Assembly (NCBI GenBank): GCA_947258655.1
Contig: CAMYJD010000023.1
Coordinates: 1 to 60,161, forward strand
Source: an uncultured Gammaproteobacteria bacterium
GTDB taxonomy: Bacteria; Pseudomonadota; Gammaproteobacteria; JAADHQ01
Length of the DNA: 60,161 bases
Reading direction: 5' to 3'
In this document: one piece after another, positions 36,723-45,560 of the stretch
Numbering within the stretch: position 1 is the stretch's first letter
Layout of the letters: each line of letters begins with the position of its first letter
The notes under the pieces: model-generated
Told to the model about the DNA's origin: nothing
Database searches by the model: none
The model's input: only the letters and a program-made list of their open reading frames with translations
Program-made: the position numbers and the translations under genes

Positions 36723-37693
36723 CTTGTTTCCGCAAAGCGGCAACAACCGCATCACCCATTGCATCCGTACCCACCTGCTGTGAACCGGCCGACATGATAT
36801 CCGCCGTGCGCAGGCCCTGGTCTTTTACCGGCGATATCGGGGGCAGAGCCGTGGATGGGCTCATACATTCCCTTGCTGTTAATATCCAGTGAAGCCGATG
36901 GCAGCATGCCAATCGAACCGGTCAACATGGCCGCGGCATCGGAAAGGATATCACCAAACATATTGGTCGTAACCATGACATCGAACTGCTTGGGTGCCCT
37001 GACCAGTTGCATCGCGGCGTTATCCACGTACATGTGCGACAATTCCACCTCAGGGTAATCAGCGGCCAGACCATTCATGACTTCGCGCCACAATTCGGTG
37101 CATTCGAGCACATTAGCCTTATCGACAGAGCACAGACGTTTATCACGCTTCATCGCAGTTTCAAAAGCAACCCGGCCGATACGCTCAATCTCCGTTTCGC
37201 TATAGACCAGAGTATTGAAACCCTGGCGCTCACCGTTTTCCAGCATGCGTACACCGCGGGGTTGACCAAAGTATATACCACCTGTCAGTTCGCGCACGAT
37301 CATGATATCCAGCCCGGATACCACCTCGGGCTTCAGTGTCGATGCAGCGGCAAGCTGCGGATACAGTATGGCCGGGCGCAGGTTTGCAAACAGTTCCAGT
37401 CCGGAACGGATCCCCAACAGGCCTTTTTCCGGGCGTACGGAAATATCCAGTGACTCCCATTTGGTACCGCCGACAGCGCCGAGCAGGATCGCATCGGCTT
37501 GTTTCGCCATGGTCATGGTCTGGTCCGGCAATGGTGTTGCATACTCATCATAGGCACTACCGCCAATCAGACCATGCTCCACTTCAACATTCAGGCCGTG
37601 TTCGGCGCGCAGGTATTCAAGCACCTTGACCGCCTCGGCGACAATTTCGATACCGATTCCATCTCCTGGGAGGACTAGAATTTTATTGCTCAT
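36715..37693 (-). pseudogene. leuB: 3-isopropylmalate dehydrogenase with internal deletion and frameshift
   Basis: The first ~290 residues match LeuB ([58 protein letters not shown]). Just after AGK, near 36823, the sequence jumps to [24 protein letters not shown], the normal C-terminal end, but one base out of frame. About 36-37 conserved residues (the 'IANPLA...' helix region) are missing. The uninterrupted frame stops at 36752 after 313 aa, with a nonsense tail; the native tail continues to TAG at 36715. Either the gene is inactivated or the assembly lost ~110 nt. LeuB oxidises 3-isopropylmalate in leucine synthesis. Confidence 0.85.
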
Positions 37694-37743
37694 GTTTTTT
37701 CCATTCGATTAGTTACTAATACTTTATTATGTATTTTTAACAG

Positions 37744-37808
37744 GTGGCTAGCTGCTGGTAGCGAGATCATAGTTTTTTTACCTCGCTACTAGCCACTAGC
37801 TACTCGCT
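37744..37808. repeat. Intergenic repeat copy B (leuD-leuB)
   Basis: The right arm CTCGCTACTAGCCAC (37782-37796) matches the left half GTGGCTA (37744-37750) plus GTAGCGAG (37758-37765), interrupted by 7 nt. A further CTAGCTACTCGCTAC follows to 37808 and supplies the last codons and TAG stop of leuD. Confidence 0.75.
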
Positions 37809-38446
37809 ACGTTAAACAACCAGGGCGCTTCTTGCCGCCGCCTGTCTTCATAGGCGCGGATTGCATCGGTATGCTGCAGAGTAAGGCCGATATCATCCAG
37901 ACCGTTAAGCAGGCAATGCTTGCGAAACGCATCGACGTCAAATGCAATCGTGTCAGCACCCGGCGTGGTGATGGTCTGCTGCTGCAGGTCAATCGTCAAC
38001 TGGTAACCTGGCTGTGCTTCCACCTCCTTGAACAGCTGCTCCACCTGCTGTTCTGACAGCACAATCGGCAACAATCCGTTTTTGAATGCATTGTTGAAAA
38101 AGATATCGGCAAAACTGGGCGCAATGATGGCGCGGAAACCGTAATCTTCCAATGCCCATGGCGCATGCTCTCGTGATGAGCCACAGCCGAAGTTCTTGCG
38201 TGCCAGCAATACCGAGCCACCCTGGTAGCGGGGTTCGTTCAGAATGAAGTCCGGATTCAACGGGCGTTGACTGTTATCCATGCCCGGCTCCCCATGATCG
38301 AGATAGCGCCATTCATCAAACAGATTGGGGCCAAAGCCCGAACGTTTGATAGATTTCAGGAATTGCTTCGGGATAATCGCATCGGTGTCGACATTGGCAC
38401 GGTCCAGCGGTACGACGATGCCGGTTAGTTTGTTGAATTTTTCCAT
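37796..38446 (-). CDS. leuD: 3-isopropylmalate dehydratase small subunit
   Basis: 216 aa, the swivelling-domain subunit that pairs with LeuC to isomerise 2- to 3-isopropylmalate. Seen: [13 protein letters not shown] near 20 and the substrate loop [15 protein letters not shown] near 82. The frame is open to 38629, but ATG 38446 has GAGGA about 8 nt upstream and gives the usual MEKFNKLTG start. The last residues (VASS) and stop are encoded by the intergenic repeat. Confidence 0.95.
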   Translation of the reverse strand: MEKFNKLTGIVVPLDRANVDTDAIIPKQFLKSIKRSGFGPNLFDEWRYLDHGEPGMDNSQRPLNPDFILNEPRYQGGSVLLARKNFGCGSSREHAPWALEDYGFRAIIAPSFADIFFNNAFKNGLLPIVLSEQQVEQLFKEVEAQPGYQLTIDLQQQTITTPGADTIAFDVDAFRKHCLLNGLDDIGLTLQHTDAIRAYEDRRRQEAPWLFNVASS

Positions 38447-38465
38447 ATCCGATTCCTCTGTATTC

Positions 38466-38485
38466 GCCCCTCCTCCAAGGAGGGG
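38466..38485. repeat. Short GC-rich hairpin between leuC and leuD
   Basis: CCCCTCC and GGAGGGG form a stem with a 5-nt loop in the 50-nt leuC-leuD gap. No U-run follows, so it may be an mRNA stability or processing structure. Confidence 0.45.
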
Positions 38486-38496
38486 GAATGGGCTTG

Positions 38497-39900
38497 TTAA
38501 TCTACATTTCGTATATCGACAAAATGTCCGTTCACTGCGGCGGCAGCTGCCATCGCCGGACTGACAAGATGGGTGCGCCCACCCTGTCCCTGTCGACCTT
38601 CGAAGTTTCTGTTCGACGTCGATGCACAACGCTCACCCGGCTCGAGGCGATCAGCATTCATGGCCAGGCACATCGAACAACCAGGCTCACGCCATTCGAA
38701 GCCGGCAGCCGTAAAAATCTTGTCCAGCCCTTCTTCTTCCGCCTGCTTTTTTACCAGCCCGGAACCCGGGACCACCATCGCAAGTTTAATGTTAGCGGCG
38801 ACCTTACGCCCCCGGGCTATCGCTGCCGCTGCGCGCAGGTCCTCAATCCTGGAGTTCGTGCATGAACCAATAAAGACTTTATCGGGCGCAATCGCGGTGA
38901 TCGGCGTATTTGCATCCAGGCCCATGTAATCCAGTGCCCGTTGCATGCCTTCGCGTTTGACCGGATCTGACTCGGCTTGCGGGTCAGGCACCCTGTCCGC
39001 AATAGTCACGACCATTTCAGGTGATGTACCCCAGGTCACCTGTGGCTTGATATCCTCGGCATTCAGCTCAAGGATGGCATCAAAATATGCGCCTTCGTCC
39101 GTGTGCAATGTTTGCCAGTAGCCTACTGCCTTGTCCCAGTCCTCACCCTGCGGGGCATACGGCCGGCCCTTGACATAGTCAATGGTCTTTTGATCCACTG
39201 CGACCATACCGGCGCGTGCACCGGCCTCGATCGCCATATTGCACAGACTCATGCGCCCCTCCAGCGAAAGTTCCTGTATCGCTTGTCCACCAAACTCGAT
39301 CGCATACCCGGTTCCACCGGCCGTACCAATCCTGCCAATAATAGCAAGAACGATATCCTTACCGGTAATCCCGGTAGGAATACTGCCATCGATCCTGATC
39401 AGCATGTTCTTAGACTTCTTCTGAATCAGGCATTGTGTAGCCAGTACATGTTCGACCTCGGAAGTACCGATACCGAAGGCCAGCGCACCAAAGGCACCAT
39501 GGGTCGAGGTATGTGAATCACCGCAGACCACGGTCATACCCGGCAGCGTCGCACCTTCTTCGGGACCGATGACGTGGACAATGCCCTGACGGACGTCGTC
39601 CATCCTGAATTCGGTGATACCGAAATCGGCACAATTACGGTCCAGGGTTTCGACCTGGATACGCGATACCTCATCACTGATGCCCTTGCTGCGATCAGTC
39701 GTCGGTACATTGTGATCGGGTGAGGCAAGTACAGAGCTGCTGTTCCAGGGTTTACGACCCGCCATGCGCAGGCCTTCGAAGGCCTGTGGCGACGTAACTT
39801 CATGCACCAGGTGGCGATCGATATACAGCAATGTTGTTCCATTCTCATCCTGATGGACCACATGATCATCCCACAGTTTGTCGTATAAGGTTTTCGCCAT
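38497..39900 (-). CDS. leuC: 3-isopropylmalate dehydratase large subunit
   Basis: 467 aa, aconitase-family [4Fe-4S] enzyme of leucine synthesis. The cluster cysteines are seen in [11 protein letters not shown] (about 347) and [11 protein letters not shown] (about 407 and 410). ATG 39900 ([13 protein letters not shown]) is the usual start, with AGGGTGA 6 nt upstream; an in-frame GTG at 39909 is less likely. It is divergent from a LysR regulator gene, across a 132-bp region with palindromes, suggesting LysR control of leuCD. Confidence 0.96.
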   Translation of the reverse strand: MAKTLYDKLWDDHVVHQDENGTTLLYIDRHLVHEVTSPQAFEGLRMAGRKPWNSSSVLASPDHNVPTTDRSKGISDEVSRIQVETLDRNCADFGITEFRMDDVRQGIVHVIGPEEGATLPGMTVVCGDSHTSTHGAFGALAFGIGTSEVEHVLATQCLIQKKSKNMLIRIDGSIPTGITGKDIVLAIIGRIGTAGGTGYAIEFGGQAIQELSLEGRMSLCNMAIEAGARAGMVAVDQKTIDYVKGRPYAPQGEDWDKAVGYWQTLHTDEGAYFDAILELNAEDIKPQVTWGTSPEMVVTIADRVPDPQAESDPVKREGMQRALDYMGLDANTPITAIAPDKVFIGSCTNSRIEDLRAAAAIARGRKVAANIKLAMVVPGSGLVKKQAEEEGLDKIFTAAGFEWREPGCSMCLAMNADRLEPGERCASTSNRNFEGRQGQGGRTHLVSPAMAAAAAVNGHFVDIRNVD

Positions 39901-39946
39901 TTCAGTCACCCTGGTTTATTGCCCAGCCTCGATTGCCATACTGGGC

Positions 39947-40018
39947 ATACTAGGGCAATAGTATATATTACACAAATTCATTATTTTAATATAAACTATT
40001 CCAATTGGTTATATTAAA
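39947..40018. promoter_or_regulatory. leuC-lysR divergent control region
   Basis: A perfect inverted repeat ATACTAgggcaaTAGTAT (39947-39964) lies at the leuC promoter. On the minus strand a possible -35 TTGTGT is followed 17 nt on by a -10 TAGTAT inside the repeat. A second dyad, TATAA-N14-TTATA around CCAATTGG, lies nearer the LysR gene. Dyads with AT-rich spacing between divergent genes are typical LysR targets. Confidence 0.45.
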
Positions 40019-40032
40019 CGGGAATCAAGCGT

Positions 40033-40911
40033 GTGGATATCGATAACTTCAAGGCCTTCCTCAGTGTAGCCGAACAAGGATCTTTTTCACGTGCCGCCGA
40101 CAGGTTGTTTATTACCCAACCCGCAGTCAGTAAACGGGTGGCGGGACTGGAAGCACAGCTACAAACACGATTGTTTGATCGCATCGGCCACAAGATCATG
40201 CTGACCGAGGCCGGCCGCGCGCTGCTGCCGCGCGCGCGCCGTATCCTGCTTGAAGTCGAGGACAGTAAACGCGCCGTGGCCAATCTGACCGAGCGTATCG
40301 GCGGACCCGTGCTCATCGGCACCAGTCATCACATCGGCCTGCATCGCCTGCCACCGGTACTGCGACAATATACCGGTGAGTATCCGGACGTGCGTCTCAA
40401 TATACAATTTATGGATTCGGAGGAGGCCTGTCAGGGTGTCCTCCATGGTGAACTGGAAGTCGGAATCGTGACACTGCCGCTATCACCCGCGCAGGAACTG
40501 GAGCTGATACCGATATGGCATGATCCCCTGGTCCTGGTTGCCCCGACAGGGCATCCGTTGAGCAAACAAAAAAACCTGCAGTTGAAAAAACTCGGCGAAC
40601 ACAATGCCATCCTGCCAGCCACCGGTACATTCACCCGCGAAGTCCTCGAACGCACGCTGAAGCCACTCGGCATTGAATTACAGGTCGGCATGTCCACCAA
40701 TTACCTCGAAACCATCAGGATGCTGGTTTCGGTTGGGCTGGGCTGGAGCATCCTGCCGCGGGCCATGCTTGACGATGGCCTGTGTGAATTGAAATCCACC
40801 AGGATAAAAATGGAACGTATGCTGGGTGTCGTCACCCACACCGAGCGCACACTGTCGAATGCTGCTACTGCGCTGATTGCTACATTGAAACAAACGGCGG
40901 CGCAATCATAA
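40033..40911 (+). CDS. LysR family transcriptional regulator
   Basis: 292 aa. N-terminal winged helix-turn-helix (DNFKAFLSVAEQGSFSRAADRLFITQPAVSKRVAGLE, about 4-40) and a C-terminal periplasmic-binding-like effector domain (from about 90: PVLIGTSHHIGLHRLPPVL). The start is a GTG at 40033; no better ATG exists. Divergence from leuC suggests that it activates the leucine genes in response to a pathway intermediate, as known for LeuO-like or LysR regulators next to leuC in other Proteobacteria; this remains inference. Confidence 0.9.
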   Translation: MDIDNFKAFLSVAEQGSFSRAADRLFITQPAVSKRVAGLEAQLQTRLFDRIGHKIMLTEAGRALLPRARRILLEVEDSKRAVANLTERIGGPVLIGTSHHIGLHRLPPVLRQYTGEYPDVRLNIQFMDSEEACQGVLHGELEVGIVTLPLSPAQELELIPIWHDPLVLVAPTGHPLSKQKNLQLKKLGEHNAILPATGTFTREVLERTLKPLGIELQVGMSTNYLETIRMLVSVGLGWSILPRAMLDDGLCELKSTRIKMERMLGVVTHTERTLSNAATALIATLKQTAAQS

Positions 40912-40955
40912 GTACGTTCAGGCTAATCATGCCTGCTCGCTAATACGCCGTCGGC

Positions 40956-42131
40956 TCAGCTTGTTTCCCTCTCCCTGACGCCCCATGTTGCGACCACGAA
41001 GGCCAATAGCGCGAACAGGGCCGACAACAGAAATACATTCTGGCCACCGATACCCTGCCATAAGGCCCCGCTGAGAAAACTCCCCAGCGCCCCACCGACA
41101 CCGAAACTGGTACTGCTGTACAAGGCCTGCCCGCGCCCCTGATGCTTGCCGGTAAAGAACTGGTGGATCAGATGAATCGCCACCGCATGGACAATACCGA
41201 AACTGGCCGCGTGTAATAACTGCGCTAGCACCAGCCACAGCAGCGACTCGGGCCATTGCGCTATCATGACCCAGCGTATCGCCGACAACAACATGGCGAA
41301 CAAAAACAGTCGGCGCGCACCGAAACGCGGCAGCAGACGAAACATCAACACAAACAGTACGATCTCGGCAATCACACCGAGGGCCCAGAGCTGGCCAATG
41401 ATGCTGTTACTGTAATCGTAATCCTGCAGATAGATACTGTAAAAGGTATAGTAGGCACCGTGACTGGCCTGGATCAGCATACAGCTCAGTAACAGTGCTA
41501 TGACCTCCCTGCGCATCAGTACCTGGCGCAGTGGCTCGTGTTCAATATGCAAATGCCCGGCAACATATTCCGGCACCGTCAGGCTACTGACCCAGATCGC
41601 GAAAAAGATCAGCAATATCACGACCGGCACTACGGACAGATCCAGCCATTCAACCAGCCAGCCCAGGCCGATGGCCGTGGCAATAAAACCAATCGACCCC
41701 CACATCCGGATCACGTTATAGCGGTGCGTCTCACGGCCGAGGAAATTCATCGTGGTCGCCTCGAACTGGGGCAGCGAGGCATTCCAGAAAAAACTGAATG
41801 TAACCATGACGATGACCAGCCACCAGAAGCTCGAACCGATAAAGACTCCGGCAAAACACAAGGCGCTGAGCAAAGATGCCAGGCGCACGATGATCATGCG
41901 GCGGCCGGTATGGTCGGCAATCCAGCCCCATATGTTGGGCGCGACAATCTTGGTGGCCATAACAATCGCCATCAGCAGGCCGATCTGAAAACTGCTGTAG
42001 CCCAGTGTTTTCAGATACGGATTCCAGTAGGGCAACAATGCACCGAGGCTGGCAAAATAGAAAAAATAAAAGCCGGACAGGCGCCAGTACGGGGGCGGAT
42101 GCGATTGGGTCTGCGTGTGCTTCGGGCTCAT
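40956..42131 (-). CDS. MFS transporter, HcaT-like
   Basis: 391 aa, about 12 transmembrane helices. The N-terminal pattern (PYWRLSGFYFFYFASLGALLPYWNPYLKTLGYSSFQIGLLMA) and the ADHTGRR loop-2 motif fit the MFS_1-like group that includes the E. coli 3-phenylpropionate permease HcaT. The substrate cannot be inferred, as no catabolic genes are near. ATG 42131 (MSPKHT) is preferred over 42155; neither has a strong ribosome-binding site. It is convergent with the LysR gene and divergent from the App1-like gene. Confidence 0.85.
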   Translation of the reverse strand: MSPKHTQTQSHPPPYWRLSGFYFFYFASLGALLPYWNPYLKTLGYSSFQIGLLMAIVMATKIVAPNIWGWIADHTGRRMIIVRLASLLSALCFAGVFIGSSFWWLVIVMVTFSFFWNASLPQFEATTMNFLGRETHRYNVIRMWGSIGFIATAIGLGWLVEWLDLSVVPVVILLIFFAIWVSSLTVPEYVAGHLHIEHEPLRQVLMRREVIALLLSCMLIQASHGAYYTFYSIYLQDYDYSNSIIGQLWALGVIAEIVLFVLMFRLLPRFGARRLFLFAMLLSAIRWVMIAQWPESLLWLVLAQLLHAASFGIVHAVAIHLIHQFFTGKHQGRGQALYSSTSFGVGGALGSFLSGALWQGIGGQNVFLLSALFALLAFVVATWGVRERETS

Positions 42132-42299
42132 AGAAGCTAAGCATGATAAAGCCATGTGTTAACAGGATCAAATACGGTGATCATGACGCCATGCCGATAT
42201 ATGTACCCGCTGTTGAGATTGTATGTAACAGAGACATGCGCGATCAAATGTGCAAGAATCGCTGCCAGGATTGCACAAATTCACCACAAGGACCCGATC

Positions 42300-43388
42300 A
42301 TGAAGGAACTCACGACGCTCATCGCCCTGCTGTTTTCGTCTTCGGCCTGGTCGGGTTGGTCGGACTGGTCGGGCTGGGATTTTTTTTCATCGGCTGGGAT
42401 CAAGGAAGATGAACAACTTGTATTTTTCCCGTCCGAGGCCTATCACAGCGACGCTGATGGCTCCTGGAGCATTAACGTTCATGGCTGGGTCTATGAACCC
42501 GAGGCCCTCGGAGAAATAAACACTATTCTGCGCAAGGCATTAGCCATACCCGTCGATAACGGTATTGACAATCAAAGCCTGCTGCGACAGCGGCTACGCT
42601 GGTTCATGGTCGACAATGAACGTGGCAAACGCATCACCATCAAACTGGGCGACAACACATACCGCCTGCACAAATCGGCTGCCAATGGCCATTTTTCCAC
42701 TGCGATACGCGTCAGCGAAGCATTGCTACTGTCTCTGTTAGCAACGTCAACTAATGCCAATCCGATCCACTTTGATGCACTGTTACCGAACAAGGACCAG
42801 CGTTCATTCCGTGGCGAGATCCTTGTCATCCCGAAAACCGGACTCAGCATCATTTCCGACATCGACGATACGATCAAGATCAGCAATGTCAATGATAAAA
42901 AGGAACTGATCAGGAATACATTCATGCGCCCGTTCAAGGCCGCGCCCGGCATGGCATCATTGTATCGGCACTGGCAACAGAGGCAGTCAACGATTTTTCA
43001 TTATGTGTCGGCCAGCCCATGGCAACTCTACCCCGAGCTCAGCGCATTTATGCGCGCGGCAGGATTCCCGCACGGACTGTTTCATATGAAATACTTCCGC
43101 TGGAAAGACAGCAGCTTCCTGAACCTGTTTGCCGATCCGGTCAAATACAAAATGGAGATTATCGAGGCCATACTGCAACGTTATCCGCAACGCAGATTTA
43201 TCCTGGTCGGCGATTCCGGCGAAAAAGACCCAGAGGTCTATGGCATCATTGCGCGCAAATATCACGCTCAAATCGAGCGTATTCTGATCCGCAGGGTCGG
43301 CGACAATAATGGTGCGCAGCGTTTCGGCTCAGCCTTTTCCGGACTGCAGCCCGGTTTGTGGCAAACGTTTACCGAACCAGTTCAATAG
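42300..43388 (+). CDS. Exported App1-like (DUF2183) phosphatase
   Basis: 362 aa with a signal peptide (MKELTTLIALLFSSSAWSG) followed by a Trp/Ser-rich stretch WSGWSDWSGW built from three 9-bp repeats (42348-42374). The HAD-type catalytic motif is ISDIDDTIK near 187, with a second motif HYVSASPWQLYPEL near 238 and VGDSGEKDPEVYG near 302. This is the DUF2183 pattern of yeast App1, a phosphatidate phosphatase. Bacterial members are thought to act on phospholipids or related phosphates; substrate unproven. AAGGA lies 8 nt before ATG 42300; the frame opens earlier, at 42156, without signals. Confidence 0.85.
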   Translation: MKELTTLIALLFSSSAWSGWSDWSGWDFFSSAGIKEDEQLVFFPSEAYHSDADGSWSINVHGWVYEPEALGEINTILRKALAIPVDNGIDNQSLLRQRLRWFMVDNERGKRITIKLGDNTYRLHKSAANGHFSTAIRVSEALLLSLLATSTNANPIHFDALLPNKDQRSFRGEILVIPKTGLSIISDIDDTIKISNVNDKKELIRNTFMRPFKAAPGMASLYRHWQQRQSTIFHYVSASPWQLYPELSAFMRAAGFPHGLFHMKYFRWKDSSFLNLFADPVKYKMEIIEAILQRYPQRRFILVGDSGEKDPEVYGIIARKYHAQIERILIRRVGDNNGAQRFGSAFSGLQPGLWQTFTEPVQ

Positions 43389-43424
43389 CTGTCCTCGCTA
43401 CCAGCTACTCGCTACTGCTTTTGG
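43388..43424. repeat. Intergenic repeat copy C at the aroC 3' end
   Basis: Contains CTCGCTACCAGCTACTCGCTAC (43394-43415, with one variant position), matching the arms of the elements at 36665 and 37744. Read on the minus strand it encodes the final Ser-Ser-Glu codons and TAG stop of aroC, and it fills the short gap to the convergent App1-like gene. Confidence 0.75.
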
Positions 43425-44511
43425 AAGGGATAACGGGCGTTGCCGATTCGACATCGATATTCTGCGCTCGATGCCGCAACATATGGTCCATCAATACGAT
43501 TGCCAGCATCGCCTCGGCAATCGGTGTGGCGCGGATACCGACACAGGGATCATGGCGCCCCTTGGTTACAACTTCGACCGGCTCGCCGTGAATATTGACG
43601 CTCCTGCCGGGCAGACGCATGCTGGATGTCGGCTTCAGCGCGATCGATGCGACAATATCCTGACCGCTGGAGATCCCGCCGAGTACACCACCGGCCTGAT
43701 TGGAGAGAAAACCGTCAGGTGTTATTTCATCACGATGTTCGGTGCCCTTCTGTTCGACACAGGTGAATCCGGCGCCGATCTCGACACCCTTGACGGCATT
43801 GATCGACATCAATGCATGGGCAATATCTGCATCCAGGCGATCAAATATCGGCTCGCCCCAACCCGGCGGCACGCCGGTCGCGACGACGTTAACACGGGCC
43901 CCAATCGAGTTACCCTCCTTGCGCAGTGCATCCATATAGGCCTCGAGCTCGGGCACCTTGCTGGCATCCGGGCAGAAAAACGGATTGCTCTCGACCACTG
44001 TCCAATCAAGCGTTTCGATCGCGATCGGTCCTATTTGGGCCAGATAACCGCGGATCAGGACACCGTAGCGTTGCTGCAGGTATTTCTTGGCGATGGCCCC
44101 GGCAGCCACGCGCATCGCGGTTTCACGTGCCGAGGAGCGCCCGCCACCACGATAATCGCGAAAACCGTACTTTTGCTGATAGGTATAGTCTGCGTGCCCC
44201 GGGCGAAAGCGGTCCATAATCTCGGAATAGTCCTTGGAACGCTGGTCGGTATTCTCGATCAGCAGGCCGATGGGGGTACCTGTGGTTCTGCCTTCAAAAA
44301 CACCCGACAGTATCCTGACCTGGTCGCCCTCGCGACGCTGCGTGGTATGACGGGATTGGCCCGGCTTGCGCCGATCAAGATCGACCTGCAGGTCGGCCTC
44401 GGATAACTCCAGCCCCGGCGGACAACCGTCGACAATACAACCCAATGCCGGCCCATGGCTCTCGCCAAAACCGCTTACCGTGAATATTTTTCCGAATGTA
44501 TTTCCTGACAT
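43405..44511 (-). CDS. aroC: Chorismate synthase
   Basis: 368-aa FMN-dependent lyase making chorismate from EPSP, last common step to aromatic amino acids. Signatures: [18 protein letters not shown] (about 13-30), [17 protein letters not shown] near 47, [19 protein letters not shown] near 120, and [10 protein letters not shown] near the C terminus. The last residues SKSSSE are encoded by the intergenic repeat, so the extreme tail differs from homologues. Confidence 0.96.
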   Translation of the reverse strand: MSGNTFGKIFTVSGFGESHGPALGCIVDGCPPGLELSEADLQVDLDRRKPGQSRHTTQRREGDQVRILSGVFEGRTTGTPIGLLIENTDQRSKDYSEIMDRFRPGHADYTYQQKYGFRDYRGGGRSSARETAMRVAAGAIAKKYLQQRYGVLIRGYLAQIGPIAIETLDWTVVESNPFFCPDASKVPELEAYMDALRKEGNSIGARVNVVATGVPPGWGEPIFDRLDADIAHALMSINAVKGVEIGAGFTCVEQKGTEHRDEITPDGFLSNQAGGVLGGISSGQDIVASIALKPTSSMRLPGRSVNIHGEPVEVVTKGRHDPCVGIRATPIAEAMLAIVLMDHMLRHRAQNIDVESATPVIPSKSSSE

Positions 44512-44758
44512 GGACGCTATTGTAACGATATCCGCACAATAATTCCTCCTAATTTATACCCCCAACACAAAAAGGAACTCTTGTTGGTCACGCAGGTCAA
44601 ACTCAGTGCCGGTGATAGCACGCTCTGTGATTATGTGCTCCAGTTCAAATTCCGGATCGCAGTCCTAAAGATCGGACGATCACCGCCGTTAAGTATCACA
44701 ACAGCGTTACAAATATAGAAAAATTCGACTCATACCAACTTTAAGAGGACAACGGTCC

Positions 44759-44953
44759 ATGAAACGCAAAGTATATGGTCCAGTAATTGGCTCACATCTG
44801 GGCAGGGAAATCTTTGAAACCGTCGAGGACAACAGCCATAAATATATCTTCGATCGTATTGCCGTCGGTGATGATGATGGCTATCCCCTGAACCAGTTGA
44901 AGAAAAATGAAGTGTTGTTTGAACCTGGTCTGATTTACCGCCAGGCCAGCTAG
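44759..44953 (+). CDS. Small protein of unknown function
   Basis: 64 aa, soluble and charged (MKRKVYGPVIGSHLGREIFETV start), no cysteines, no recognised motif. AGGAC lies about 9-10 nt upstream of the ATG. The preceding ~240 nt (44512-44758) show no other gene. It is followed 144 nt later by an exported small protein on the same strand. Codon use looks like that of neighbouring genes, supporting it as real. Confidence 0.6.
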   Translation: MKRKVYGPVIGSHLGREIFETVEDNSHKYIFDRIAVGDDDGYPLNQLKKNEVLFEPGLIYRQAS

Positions 44954-45097
44954 TCAGTTCCTTGTCACCCGTCAGGCATCGGGCATGCCTGTCTTCGGGC
45001 TGGCCTGTTTGCGCCCGTTCCCCCGTATTTTTTGTCTATACTCTCTATGGTAGCGACCGCTACTTCAAACCGTTACACGACGACAGAGGGATGACAG

Positions 45098-45517
45098 ATG
45101 AAAGCAGTGATAAAATATATTTTCACACCCAGTGCAGGACTGTTCCTGATCACAGCTACGTCCGCATCAGTAGCACCGGAGCAATTAGGTGCCAGCGAGA
45201 TCAAGCAACTCTTCAGCGGCAACACCGTGCATTCCTTACATCTTATCAGGGACCATGAAACAACCCTGTATTATAATCCGGACGGCAGATTTTACGGTAT
45301 CAGCGATGACTCGATCCACCAGGGCAAATGGGAGGTCAGGGGCGACGCTACTATCTGCCTGATACTGGAAAGTGGTACGAGCCGCTGCCGCCCGATCATG
45401 AAAGAAAATGACACTTATTTCAAATTCAAGATCAAGGATAATGGTGAGGTCAAGAAGCTGATCGAATACAAGACGTTTATACCGGGCAATCCCAAGAACT
45501 ACGACTATGTAGACTAG
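45098..45517 (+). CDS. Small exported protein of unknown function
   Basis: 139 aa. A signal peptide (MKAVIKYIFTPSAGLFLITATSASVA) leads to a compact beta-rich domain with YNPDGRFYG, GKWEVRGDATICLIL and a second cysteine in SRCRPI, which could form a disulfide. The 'GxW-x-V-x(4)-C' layout resembles small lipocalin-like periplasmic families (for example DUF995), but I cannot assign it with confidence. AGAGGG lies about 8 nt before the ATG. Confidence 0.6.
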   Translation: MKAVIKYIFTPSAGLFLITATSASVAPEQLGASEIKQLFSGNTVHSLHLIRDHETTLYYNPDGRFYGISDDSIHQGKWEVRGDATICLILESGTSRCRPIMKENDTYFKFKIKDNGEVKKLIEYKTFIPGNPKNYDYVD

Positions 45518-45560
45518 TCACCGGCACCATCGGTCGCAGAATCGTTACACGCCGCAGCCG

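Noticed and set aside
43309-44406. 365-codon open frame on the plus strand
   Set aside because: It lies wholly opposite aroC, has no domain, and its amino acid pattern is that of an antisense shadow.
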